Shown here: positions 1 through 8,129 of the stretch, piece after piece
Numbering within the stretch: position 1 is the stretch's first letter
How the letters are laid out: each line of letters opens with the position of its first letter
Assembly: GCA_964641125.1 (NCBI GenBank)
Contig: CAZXMO010000002.1
Coordinates: 1-64,000 of the forward strand
Length of the DNA: 64,000 nucleotides
DNA from: JBKHAJ01 sp964641125
Lineage (GTDB): Bacteria; Spirochaetota; Spirochaetia; SPDA01; CAZSGZ01
Reading direction: 5' to 3'
Notes under the pieces: model-generated
Told to the model about the DNA's origin: nothing
Database searches by the model: none
What the model saw: the letters and a program-made list of their open reading frames with translations, nothing else
Program-made: the position numbers and the translations under genes

Positions 1-2318
1 AGGGCACCGGGAAAATGGAGGAGGCGAAATACGGTGCACAGGGAGACCGCGGCGAGAAGGGTTACGATGATGAGATCTCCCGGGGGTACAGGAAAGCTTT
101 GCCTCGAAAATTCGAGGGAAATACCGTATCCCGGGGGAATCGGAAGAGAGGACACCGCGTCCCGGAGAGACCGGGCGAATCCTCCGCCTCGCGGGCCGTA
201 GACCGAGAGGGCGGCATACCGCCGGGTCCCCCGGCGGAAGATAACCCCCGGCATCGGCTTTTCTCGGAGGTCGGCGACGCTCAGGAGAGCGAGTTTTCCC
301 CCCGGAAGATCAACCGTGCGGGCCGTCAATGCTTCCCGCCGGAGGGGATTCCCGAACTCCTCCGACCGGATGAGGATGTCCGCGAGCCCTTCCTCCTCCG
401 GAGGGGCGAATTTCCCGACGACCCCTTCCGAGTATCTCCAGAAGAGACTGATGTAGAGTGAAAAGAGATCGGTACCCGAGAGAGCGAGCTTTTCGGGATC
501 GGCGGAGAGAAGGAGAGCGCTCGGAGATTCCGCGTAGTGGAAGACCGCTTTCGTGCCTCCTCCGGTTCCCGTTCCGGCGAGTGCCGCGGCTTCTGCAATG
601 GCGGCGAGCTCATCCGTTTCCGGACCGTGCACCGTAATCACCGCTCGGTTCCCCCGGTCGGCTTCCCAATCGGGGAAGAAATACCGGTCGAGCTCCCCCG
701 TCGCCGAGTGAAAAATAAGTTCGGCCCGTCGCCGCGGGATACCCCTCGAGAACCGGAGATAGAACCGGGTCCTCTCTTCACCGATACTCAAGACCACCCG
801 GTCTATTCCTTCGCTTCGAAGGAGACGGGTCTCCCAGGAAATGAGGATAGACCGTTGAGCGGAATAGGGGGTCCCCGCGGGTAGGCAAATAGATCCCGAG
901 AGGATTCGGTCCCATCCCGCGGCGCCGGGGTCAGCGGTGAGAAAGGGGAGAATTCCCGATATGCCCGCGATGCACAGGGCTGTCCGGATACACCCCCGCT
1001 TCGGAGGAATCCGGAACGCCGGAGAGCGGAAAAGAGGGAGTACCGCCGCACAGGGAAAGTAGGCTAGAAGAGTTGCCCCGAGCCCTAAGGGGGAACCTCC
1101 CCGGGGAGAAGAGGAGAGGAACACCGCTTCCGGTAGGAGGAGCAGTACGGCGATACTCACCGGAACGAGACTACGGCGGATTGCATCGAGACGGCCTGAA
1201 AGAATGAAGACAATGTACTGGGAGATGCCGATTCCGGCGGCGACCCCGCCGAAGAGCCCCCGAGAGAGCGGTCTTCCTAGGAGGGAAGCCACCGCGAGGG
1301 CGGCGGTGCATTGAAAAAACACGAAGAGGAGCGCCCGGAGGCGGCGTCTTCGGGGTGATCCCGACAGGCGGTGGATAATTTGAAACCCGGCGATGATCAG
1401 AATAAACGGGATGAGGGAGCGAAGGAGGGTTGAAACCGTTTTCTTCCGGCTGGAATAGATGACCGATGCCCCGGGAATCGAATCGACGACCGAACGGAGG
1501 TTCCGGACGGTCCGGAATTGAGATTCCGACTTTCCCGAAAAGACCGAAACGACGAAAACCGGTTCTCCGTTGATCCTCCCCTCCGAAGTCTGCCGGGGTG
1601 CCTCACGGCGTACCTCGTAGAGGTCGCCTATGCCGGTTCCCGGAGCGATGGGGAGAGAGGAAAAGGGTTCGATACTTCGGGTCCACCGCCCTTCTCCCTC
1701 GAGGAGATAGCCCCGGAGGAGCGGGGGAAGTACCGCGGGGGCGTACCGGACGGAGGCCCCGGGATCCGCGGGGGTCAGGACAACGGGGGCCGTTGATGTT
1801 CCCCCTATACGGATTTCTCCGCAGTCCCCCGCGGCACGGAAGGTCTCGAGGAGAGTATCGTGCCGCCGGTCATCGGAGCCCGGAATCGCGGCGATAAAGA
1901 TCGGTTCCTTTCCTCCCGTCCGGAGGATGAGGGGATTTCCGATCCCCGAACCGAAGCCGGCGGCGACACGATTCACGGCGGCCCGGGCAAGGGGATAAGC
2001 GGATTCACGGTCTTTATCCCGTGCGAAGCCGCATTCGATCCGGCTCAACCCCCGGCGGGAGACGGATTCGAGACCGGTGATCCCGGGAAGGGAAAAAAGA
2101 GCATTCTCGAGGGGAGCGGTAATCTCCCGTTCGACAATCAGCTCGTCCCCGTAGGAATGACGGGTTTCGACGGTGATCCGGGGAAAGCTCTCCGGAGGGG
2201 ACCCGCCCGGGGAGAGGAAGAAGATCACCAGGAAGAGGCCGATCGATAAAATATACACCCCTCCCGCGCGGAGGGGGGTAAGAAACCCTGTACGGCGGCG
2301 TGGGGTTTTACCGGTCAT
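1..2318 (-). CDS. RND-superfamily efflux transporter, second copy (partial, runs off the left edge)
   Basis: An open frame runs without a stop from an ATG at 2316-2318 to the window edge (about 772 codons seen). It opens with a charged N-terminus and a membrane segment at about residues 18-36, followed by a porter-like domain (EREITAPLENALFSLPG near residue 65), a run of membrane segments from about residue 300 and a second porter half, ending in a hydrophobic helix (DLIIVTLLAAVSLCTVFRLL). This is the order of an AcrB-type RND permease. The ATG overlaps the stop of the upstream RND gene by ATGA, so the two are translationally coupled. The helix that carries the two proton-relay aspartates in AcrB (GLLVDDAIVV) reads GIGISQYIVF here at about residues 361-370, with no acidic residue. 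Drug or lipid export is the family role; substrate unknown. The missing relay suggests a partner subunit rather than an independent pump. Confidence 0.8.
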   Translation of the reverse strand, partial: MTGKTPRRRTGFLTPLRAGGVYILSIGLFLVIFFLSPGGSPPESFPRITVETRHSYGDELIVEREITAPLENALFSLPGITGLESVSRRGLSRIECGFARDKDRESAYPLARAAVNRVAAGFGSGIGNPLILRTGGKEPIFIAAIPGSDDRRHDTLLETFRAAGDCGEIRIGGTSTAPVVLTPADPGASVRYAPAVLPPLLRGYLLEGEGRWTRSIEPFSSLPIAPGTGIGDLYEVRREAPRQTSEGRINGEPVFVVSVFSGKSESQFRTVRNLRSVVDSIPGASVIYSSRKKTVSTLLRSLIPFILIIAGFQIIHRLSGSPRRRRLRALLFVFFQCTAALAVASLLGRPLSRGLFGGVAAGIGISQYIVFILSGRLDAIRRSLVPVSIAVLLLLPEAVFLSSSPRGGSPLGLGATLLAYFPCAAVLPLFRSPAFRIPPKRGCIRTALCIAGISGILPFLTADPGAAGWDRILSGSICLPAGTPYSAQRSILISWETRLLRSEGIDRVVLSIGEERTRFYLRFSRGIPRRRAELIFHSATGELDRYFFPDWEADRGNRAVITVHGPETDELAAIAEAAALAGTGTGGGTKAVFHYAESPSALLLSADPEKLALSGTDLFSLYISLFWRYSEGVVGKFAPPEEEGLADILIRSEEFGNPLRREALTARTVDLPGGKLALLSVADLREKPMPGVIFRRGTRRYAALSVYGPRGGGFARSLRDAVSSLPIPPGYGISLEFSRQSFPVPPGDLIIVTLLAAVSLCTVFRLLHFPGA

Positions 2319-5221
2319 GGCTTGTTCCGGCTTCCCCCGCTCAAGACCCGGGGAAAGCTCATCATCAGAATACCCGAGCCGAAGAGGATTCCCCCCGCCA
2401 CCGCCACGGCGGTATCCCGCTGGAAGGCGTACTCAGAGAGGATGATTCCGGGAATCGCGGCGCACACGGTGGTCGCTACGGTGGCCGCTAACGGATACGT
2501 TCGAGCCGCCGCGGTAGGGAGAATCGACCCCGTCCGGCCGTCCGCCGTTACGATCATCGTATTGAGGCTCGTTCCCAGGGTGATGAGTATCCCCAGAACC
2601 GACCCGATGTTGATGCTCCGTCCGAAAAGGGCCAGGAGAAAGAGACTCCCGGCGGCCGGAACCGGGAGAAAGGAGGTAAGGAGGAGGGGAATCCGAAATC
2701 CGTTGTAATGGAGCAGGAGGTAGAAAAAGATGAGGAGAACGGACAGACCGAGAGCGGCGAAGACGTTGCGGATGCTCCTCTCGAGGTCTGCGTCCCGGGA
2801 AACCGGTTCTATGCCGCCGCCGGCCCGGGAGATGAAGCCCTCCACCCGTTTCCCCGATGCGGAGGACCGTATTCGGATTTCCGCGGCGGGACTTCCGTCG
2901 AACCGCTCGAGGCGCATGAGGGAAGGGGTTTCTTCCGGATGCCCCAGTTTCTCCAGGGAAACGGTGCCTGAGGAAGTGGGCACCACCGCTTCCGTGCTTT
3001 CGGATTGCCCCGGGGTGAAGGTGCACAGGACCTCCGCGGCGCCCGAAGAAGTTTTCAGCGTTCCCACGTTTTTTTCCCCGTCCTTCAAGGAGACGGACCG
3101 GCTGACCGTCTCCGGATCGGACCCCGTCAGGCGGACCAGGGCGGGGTCGAGGACGAAGGAGGAACGGAATCCCTCGACTCCGAGTCCGCATTCCGCCGAA
3201 TCGCACAGCCCGGATTCGACGAGTCCCGTACAGATCGAGGTGATCCGGGAGGAAAGATCCGTTCTCGATTCCGCGAGGAGGAGGTATTCCCTCGTAGCGG
3301 CACCCAAGAAAAAGGGGGTCAGAGGAGAAGGGGGCGGCCCCGAGCTGTATCGCACAACCCCCTCCTCCGGGAGGACGGCCGCGAAGAAAGCGTCGAGTTC
3401 TCCGGGACCGGGACGTGACGAGTCCGCCTTTCGAGGGAATGCGATGAGACATTTCACTGTGTATCCGTCTCCTTCGACGAGCACTTCGGGATTTCCGGGA
3501 AGGGACATGAGTTTACGGGAGAGGGATTCGCAGCTTCTCCGGTTATCCTCTTCTCCGCGGCCGGAGAAGAATTCTCCCCGGACAACGATGGATGCTCGGC
3601 GGTCCTCGGGAAGGGGGATCTTGGGGAGGGTAATGCCGCAAACCAGGGCGCCGGCGAAAACAAGGGGGAGTCCCGGAAAAACGAAACGGGGCCCGAAACG
3701 CTTAAGAATTTCAAGATATCCCTCCGCGGTCCTCATGCAGCGGCGGCGGACCGTGTGCGTACGAAGAGCTTGGGGGAAGAGAGTGATGAGGGTGGGAAGG
3801 AGGACGACCGCGGCGGCGAGGGAGTAGAAGAGCAGGATCGTCACGGTGAGAGCAAGATCGCGGAAGAGGGCGCTGGTTATGCCCGGGAGGAACATGACGG
3901 GGATAAACACCAGAGCCGTGGTAACCGTGGACGCGGTCAGAGCCGGAAGGAGACTGTGAAGGTCTTCCCCCGGCAGGTGCAGGAGAGAACGATGAAAGAC
4001 AAGGATACTGCAGTCCACGATCAAGCCGACTCCCATCACCATCCCCGCCAAAGAAACCGTGTTCAGTCCCTTCCCCAGAAGATGCAAGGTGAGAATAGTC
4101 GGCACGAGAGAACAGGGAAGGGAGGCGAGGATGATCAGGCCTGCCTTGAAGCTCGAATAGAAGAGGCTCAGCACGAAGAGGGTCGACAGCGTGCTCATGA
4201 GGACGGCGATGAGAAAATCCCGTACCGCCGCCCGGAGGTGCCTGCTTCCGTCCTCGATAACGGAGAAGGAGAGATAGGGATACTCCTCCTCGAGGAGGGC
4301 GAGCTGCCTGCGTATTCCCCGCGCAGCGTCGAGGGTGGGAACTCCGGGATTTCGATAGATCTCGATCCCGAGGAAGGGTTTTCCGTTCCTGTAGGCCCAT
4401 GAGCCGCCGGCCGTGTATTCGGCGGTGACCGAAGCGACATCGCCTAAGGTGAGGCCTGTGTAGTATCCGTTCCGCGAGGGAACCGGAAGGGATGAAATAT
4501 CACCTGTTGAGGCTATACCCCCGGTCAACCGCAGGCTCCTGTACCTGTTTCGGTTTTCCACGGTGCCGAGGAAGTATTCGGCGAGGTGAGTCTCGAGGAT
4601 TTCGGCGAGTTGTGAAGGGGGTATTCCCGCGGCCCGGAGAATACCGGAATCGACACGGACCATAATTCGGGGAATTAGGGAGCCGCTGATCACGACCCGG
4701 CCTATTTCGCGGGTGTGCAGCAGGCGGCCGGTCAGAAGACCGCCGACGGACGCCGCGAGCTCTTCGAAGGGAACGCCCCGAGGTTCCACGGCCGTGCGAA
4801 TGAGCGGCCCCTCTTCGGTCCGGGAAGAGCTCGAGAGGGCCGGTTTTGAAGCCTCATCGGGGAGCCGGGGATAGACCTCGTCTGCCAATTCCGCCGTCTC
4901 CGCGAAACACAGAGCGGCATCGGTCCCAAGGGCGAACTCGAGGGATATCGTGGAGATCCCCTCCTCGGAGACCGAGGAGAGTCCGGCGAGGCCGTCCAGC
5001 CCGAGAAAACCCCGTTCCAGCGGTTCCGTCACCATCGTCTCGACCTCTTCGGCCGAACGGCCTTCGATTGAGGTAACAACGGTGATGCCGGGAAGGGGAA
5101 GGCTCGGCAGAAGCTCGATGGGGATCCGAAAGGCGGCCGCCGCGCCGTATAAAAGCATCAGGGCGTAAACGGAGAGGACCGGGAGAGGACGTCTATGGAG
5201 AAAGGTAAGAAAACGCACCAC
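2315..5221 (-). CDS. RND-superfamily efflux transporter (HAE1/AcrB-like), first copy
   Basis: A 968-residue protein, somewhat shorter than the roughly 1030 residues usual for AcrB. Residues 10-30 form the first membrane helix. The porter-domain hallmark EGRSAEEVETMVTEPLER lies at about 53-70, the first bundle of helices at about 335-480, and the second bundle after residue 830. In the proton-relay helix the sequence is GLIVDCSILV: one aspartate (D403) is kept and the second is Cys. Start is GTG at 5221; a second GTG follows directly, and no clear Shine-Dalgarno sequence is visible. Its stop overlaps the ATG of the next RND gene by 4 nt. No membrane-fusion or outer-membrane partner is upstream, where a neuB-like gene lies; partners may lie beyond the left edge. 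The family role is proton-driven export from the inner membrane; the substrate cannot be told. Confidence 0.85.
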   Translation of the reverse strand: MVRFLTFLHRRPLPVLSVYALMLLYGAAAAFRIPIELLPSLPLPGITVVTSIEGRSAEEVETMVTEPLERGFLGLDGLAGLSSVSEEGISTISLEFALGTDAALCFAETAELADEVYPRLPDEASKPALSSSSRTEEGPLIRTAVEPRGVPFEELAASVGGLLTGRLLHTREIGRVVISGSLIPRIMVRVDSGILRAAGIPPSQLAEILETHLAEYFLGTVENRNRYRSLRLTGGIASTGDISSLPVPSRNGYYTGLTLGDVASVTAEYTAGGSWAYRNGKPFLGIEIYRNPGVPTLDAARGIRRQLALLEEEYPYLSFSVIEDGSRHLRAAVRDFLIAVLMSTLSTLFVLSLFYSSFKAGLIILASLPCSLVPTILTLHLLGKGLNTVSLAGMVMGVGLIVDCSILVFHRSLLHLPGEDLHSLLPALTASTVTTALVFIPVMFLPGITSALFRDLALTVTILLFYSLAAAVVLLPTLITLFPQALRTHTVRRRCMRTAEGYLEILKRFGPRFVFPGLPLVFAGALVCGITLPKIPLPEDRRASIVVRGEFFSGRGEEDNRRSCESLSRKLMSLPGNPEVLVEGDGYTVKCLIAFPRKADSSRPGPGELDAFFAAVLPEEGVVRYSSGPPPSPLTPFFLGAATREYLLLAESRTDLSSRITSICTGLVESGLCDSAECGLGVEGFRSSFVLDPALVRLTGSDPETVSRSVSLKDGEKNVGTLKTSSGAAEVLCTFTPGQSESTEAVVPTSSGTVSLEKLGHPEETPSLMRLERFDGSPAAEIRIRSSASGKRVEGFISRAGGGIEPVSRDADLERSIRNVFAALGLSVLLIFFYLLLHYNGFRIPLLLTSFLPVPAAGSLFLLALFGRSINIGSVLGILITLGTSLNTMIVTADGRTGSILPTAAARTYPLAATVATTVCAAIPGIILSEYAFQRDTAVAVAGGILFGSGILMMSFPRVLSGGSRNKP

Positions 5222-5253
5222 CTAGGCAATACAGCCCGGAGGGGCGCGCTGAT

Positions 5254-6378
5254 TCAAATCTCGAGGATATTATTCCAGGTAATTCCCTGTCCCGCCGCTA
5301 CCGGCCGTGTAATGCGGGCGCCGAGAATACTGAGGTGAAAGCGGGGGTGGATTCCCGGATCGAGACACTTTTCGGTCCTCAAGACCGCCGTGTTCGTCTC
5401 GGTCAGCCTTGTTCCCACGGCGAGGTCCTCCACCGCGTGGATCGAGCGGTTGGTCCTGCCGTAATTAGCCCGTTCCGAGGGAGCGAGCCGCTTGATACCG
5501 TCCCCGGATATCCTATAAAACCGCTCGCCGCCGATCGTATCGATGCACCGTTCGGGGCGGTCGCCGGGGGGAGCGGACTCGAGATTTCTCATCTCCCGCA
5601 CCATCTTCGCAAATTCCCCGGGACCTAAGGCGATGGGATCATCGAGCCCCGCGGTCGCTCCGTCGAGGCGGAGGTGTTTTTCGAGTATTGCCGCTCCGTG
5701 GGCGGCCCCGGTGAGGGGAACGGCAAGGGGATCTTCGGAGTGGTCGCTTATCCCCACCGGAAGCCCGAACAACCGGTTCAGGAGGGGCACTAGGAGGAGG
5801 TTATACTCCTCCTCCGGGGCGGGATAGGCGGTGATGCAGTGAAGGAGCATCCTGTTCGCGGGTATAAGCCGGACAGCGCGCTCGATGTCGCTCAACAGGG
5901 AGACCCCCGTCGAAAGAATGACCGGTTTGCCGCATCCGGCCAAGGCGGTCAGGAATCCCGTGTAATTGAGCTCCGGCGAGGCGACCTTGTGTACGGTTAC
6001 ACCCATCTCTTCGAGCATGGCGAGGCTCTTCGGTCCGAAACCGGTACAGAGAAAGAGGAGCCCCCGTTTCTCCGTCTCCGCCTTCAACGATTCGTAGAAT
6101 TCCCTCGGCGCTTTCAGCTCTTCGAAACGGCGGTACAGAGTGACGGGTCCGCCGGGAAGGGGAACTTCGCCGCTCAAGGGATGAAGGATCTCATCGGCGA
6201 ATACCGCCTGGAATTTGACGCAGTCGGCCCCGGCCTCCGCCGCCGCGGCAACGAGCTCCCGGCCCCGGGCGAGATCCCCGTTGTGGGAGGTCCCCGCCTC
6301 CGCTATGACGAAACATCGGCCGCCGTTTTCGATAGTACGGTCTCCCCCGGGGGTCCGTACACGCACACCTGTTTCCAT
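5254..6378 (-). CDS. N-acetylneuraminate synthase family protein (NeuB/SpsE-like)
   Basis: NeuB-fold enzyme that would condense phosphoenolpyruvate with an amino sugar to give a nonulosonic acid for surface glycans. Seen: FVIAEAGTSHNGD near the N-terminus (the NeuB start motif), KFQAV, a TIM-barrel body with ISDHSED and ILEKHLRLD, and a C-terminal SAF (antifreeze-like) domain. The family is normally about 340-360 residues, which fits the ATG at 6378 (374 residues). The frame is open to a GTG at 6438, but that start adds 20 unlike residues and has no ribosome site. The ATG at 6378 follows an extended -10 by 7 nt, which suggests a leaderless mRNA. No other nonulosonate genes (cytidylyltransferase, epimerase) are nearby, so whether the product is neuraminate, legionaminate or pseudaminate cannot be decided. 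Confidence 0.85.
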   Translation of the reverse strand: METGVRVRTPGGDRTIENGGRCFVIAEAGTSHNGDLARGRELVAAAAEAGADCVKFQAVFADEILHPLSGEVPLPGGPVTLYRRFEELKAPREFYESLKAETEKRGLLFLCTGFGPKSLAMLEEMGVTVHKVASPELNYTGFLTALAGCGKPVILSTGVSLLSDIERAVRLIPANRMLLHCITAYPAPEEEYNLLLVPLLNRLFGLPVGISDHSEDPLAVPLTGAAHGAAILEKHLRLDGATAGLDDPIALGPGEFAKMVREMRNLESAPPGDRPERCIDTIGGERFYRISGDGIKRLAPSERANYGRTNRSIHAVEDLAVGTRLTETNTAVLRTEKCLDPGIHPRFHLSILGARITRPVAAGQGITWNNILEI

Positions 6379-6385
6379 GGGGCCT

Positions 6386-6394
6386 AGTATATCA
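6386..6394 (-). promoter_or_regulatory. Extended -10 promoter of the neuB-like gene
   Basis: On the minus strand TGATATACT (TG-N-TATACT) ends 7 nt before the ATG at 6378. The -35 region is only T-rich. The spacing places the transcription start at or next to the ATG. Confidence 0.45.
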
Positions 6395-6400
6395 TCTTTA

Positions 6401-6427
6401 TCGGTAAGAAAAATCGGTAAGAAAAAA
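6401..6427. repeat. Two-copy tandem repeat upstream of the neuB-like gene
   Basis: Plus-strand unit TCGGTAAGAAAAA occurs twice in a row in the short divergent intergenic region. No function is evident; it could be replication slippage or a pair of regulator half-sites. Confidence 0.6.
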
Positions 6428-6430
6428 TTA

Positions 6431-6459
6431 CTCGACACCGAACGGGTTTTTTTGTAGAC
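6431..6459 (+). promoter_or_regulatory. Possible promoter of the small zinc-ribbon gene
   Basis: CTCGAC (6431-6436), a 17-nt spacer and TAGACT (6454-6459) resemble a sigma-70 promoter, about 20 nt upstream of the start. The match to the -35 consensus is modest. Confidence 0.35.
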
Positions 6460-6480
6460 TTACCTGCGGAGGATATGCGC

Positions 6481-6693
6481 ATGACGACGATAACCTGTGA
6501 TATGTGTAAAAAACCTATTCGAGAACCGGAAAGGGGCGTGAATTACTTTACCCTGCGGAGCAAGGACATCTGCAGGAGCTGCAAAAGGGATTTCGACCGG
6601 AAGGTCAAGGACAAGCTCGACGAAGCTAAGCCGTACAACTATCGGATTTCGAGGAAAACCTACTGGAACGAGCTCCAGAAGGCTACGAAGTAA
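6481..6693 (+). CDS. Small zinc-ribbon protein, function unknown
   Basis: A 70-residue basic protein with two CxxC knuckles, CDMCKKP and CRSCKRD, about 24 residues apart, as in a treble-clef or zinc-ribbon fold. A charged helix and an aromatic C-terminus (YNYRISRKTYWNELQK) follow. GGAGG at 6468-6472 is only 2 nt from an ATG at 6475 but 8 nt from the ATG at 6481, so the second ATG is chosen; the first would add only Met-Arg. The gene stands alone between a divergent gene and a strong terminator, so it is a monocistronic unit. Nucleic-acid or ribosome association would fit the size and charge, but this is a guess. Confidence 0.7.
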   Translation: MTTITCDMCKKPIREPERGVNYFTLRSKDICRSCKRDFDRKVKDKLDEAKPYNYRISRKTYWNELQKATK

Positions 6694-6715
6694 CTCTATC
6701 CGTATCTCGTCTACG

Positions 6716-6749
6716 GGGCCGCTTTCTTCCGGAAAGGGCCCTTTTTTTT
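6716..6749 (+). terminator. Rho-independent terminator of the zinc-ribbon gene
   Basis: Stem GGGCC-(G)-CTTTC / GAAAG-GGCCC with a TTCCG loop and one bulged G, followed by eight T. Placed 23 nt after the stop codon. Confidence 0.85.
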
Positions 6750-6750
6750 A

Positions 6751-6770
6751 GTGCGCCCGACAGGGCGCAC
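6751..6770. other. Perfect 8-bp hairpin just after serS
   Basis: GTGCGCCC-GACA-GGGCGCAC forms an uninterrupted stem directly abutting the serS stop codon. Read from serS it is followed by T and then an A-run, so it lacks a U-tract. It may stabilise the serS 3' end or work together with the neighbouring terminator stem. Confidence 0.6.
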
Positions 6771-8045
6771 TCACTTGGCCGGAATGAGCTCGAACCCGGT
6801 GTAGGGGACCAGTCCCTTCGGTATCGCCACCGAGCCGTCTTCCCGCTGGAAGTTTTCCAGTATCGCGATGATCGCCCGGGAATTAGCTACCGCCGTTCCG
6901 TTGAGCATGTGGACATGGACGGTGCTCTTTTCATCCCGAAAGCGGATTTTCAGGCGCCGGGCCTGGTAATCGGTACAGTTCGAGGTGCTGGTTACCTCGC
7001 CCCAGTCGCCGTTTTCGCCTCTCCCGGGCATCCAGGCCTCCAGATCGTACTTGCGGTAGGCCGGGGCCCCGAGGTCGCCGGTGCAGGTGTCCACCACCCG
7101 GTAGGGGATCTCGAGTCCCCTGAATATTTCCTCTTCGATCGCGAGGAGCTCGGAATGAAAGTCTTCCGAATCTTCGGGTCTGCAGAAGACGAACATCTCC
7201 ACCTTGGAGAACTGATGGACCCTGTAGAGCCCCTTGGAGTACTGTCCGGCGGCCCCGGCTTCTCTGCGGAAACAATGGGAGAACCCGGCCAGGCGGAGGG
7301 GGAGCTCTCCCGGATCGAGGACCCGGTCGGCCATGTAGCCGCCCAGGGTGATCTCCGCGGTACCGACGAGACACGTCTCTTCGCCGGTGAGGGTGTAGAT
7401 GTTGCTCTCCGCGCCCCGGGGATTGAAGCCGATCCCCTCGACGATCTCGGTCCTCGCAATGTCGGGGGTCAAGGTCAGGGTAAATCCCCGCTCGGCAAGG
7501 ATTCCCAGGGCGTAGCGGGTCAAGGCCAGCTCGAGGAGGACCGCCTCGTTGGTGAGGTAGTAGAACTTGGTGCCCGAGACTTTCGTGGCGGTGTCGAAAT
7601 CGAGGAGCTTTAATGATTCGCCGATTTCGACGTGATCCTTGGGAGAAAAGGAGAACTCGGGAATATCCCCCCAGCGGCTGATCTCGAGGTTGTCTTTCTC
7701 CTCCTTCCCCACCGGCGCGTCGGGGTGGGCCATATTGGGGATCTTGGCGGCCTCCGCGGCGAGGAAGGCCTCCTTCTCCCTGAGGGTGTCCTCTAAGGCG
7801 GCGATTTCGGTCTTTAATGCCTTTCCCTCGGATATGAGGGTTTCCCTCTCGTCCTGAGTCATCTTTCCTTTCATCTTTTTGGCGTTTTCGTTGCGCCGCT
7901 GCCTGAGCCCGTCGATGGTGGATATCAGTTCGTTTCTCTCATCGTAGAGGCGGAGGACCGCATCCACGTCGGCATCCATAAACCGATTTTCCACATTCTT
8001 TTTGACTTCGTCGGCGTGTTCCTTGATAAAGCGTAATTCCAGCAT
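6771..8045 (-). CDS. serS: Seryl-tRNA synthetase
   Basis: Class II synthetase that charges tRNA-Ser in the cytoplasm. The 424 residues match the family length. The N-terminus MLELRFIKEH and the long charged helical arm at about residues 30-110 form the antiparallel coiled coil that grips the tRNA variable arm. Motif 2 (SHCFRREAGAAG) and motif 3 (GTAVANSRAIIAILENFQ) are intact. The frame stays open far upstream across the opposite gene, but the correct start is the ATG at 8045, which gives the standard N-terminus. A -10 hexamer ends 7 nt before that ATG and there is no Shine-Dalgarno sequence, so a leaderless mRNA is likely. Confidence 0.97.
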   Translation of the reverse strand: MLELRFIKEHADEVKKNVENRFMDADVDAVLRLYDERNELISTIDGLRQRRNENAKKMKGKMTQDERETLISEGKALKTEIAALEDTLREKEAFLAAEAAKIPNMAHPDAPVGKEEKDNLEISRWGDIPEFSFSPKDHVEIGESLKLLDFDTATKVSGTKFYYLTNEAVLLELALTRYALGILAERGFTLTLTPDIARTEIVEGIGFNPRGAESNIYTLTGEETCLVGTAEITLGGYMADRVLDPGELPLRLAGFSHCFRREAGAAGQYSKGLYRVHQFSKVEMFVFCRPEDSEDFHSELLAIEEEIFRGLEIPYRVVDTCTGDLGAPAYRKYDLEAWMPGRGENGDWGEVTSTSNCTDYQARRLKIRFRDEKSTVHVHMLNGTAVANSRAIIAILENFQREDGSVAIPKGLVPYTGFELIPAK

Positions 8046-8052
8046 GGGTATC

Positions 8053-8081
8053 ACTATAAACAACCCGGGCGGTTTCGGCAA
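8053..8081 (-). promoter_or_regulatory. serS promoter
   Basis: Minus strand: TTGCCG (8081-8076), 17-nt spacer, TATAGT (8058-8053), then 7 nt to the ATG. It lies back to back with the promoter of the divergent gene; the two -35 boxes abut. Confidence 0.6.
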
Positions 8082-8111
8082 TTGGACAAACTTCCGGGAG
8101 GAGATTAAAAT
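8082..8111 (+). promoter_or_regulatory. Promoter of the NAD(P)HX repair gene
   Basis: TTGGAC (8082-8087), 18-nt spacer, TAAAAT (8106-8111). A ribosome site GGGAGG precedes the ATG at 8130. Confidence 0.5.
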
Positions 8112-8129
8112 CGAGAGTAGGGAGGCTCT

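Noticed and set aside
2433..3452. Minus-strand frame overlapping the first RND gene
   Set aside because: Out of frame with the RND gene and of low-complexity Arg/Pro composition.
5839..6387. Plus-strand frame opposite the neuB-like gene
   Set aside because: Shadow of a strongly supported gene; no ribosome site or family signal.
6751..6770. Independent terminator for serS
   Set aside because: The stem is perfect, but there is no T-run after it in either direction, so it is listed only as a hairpin.
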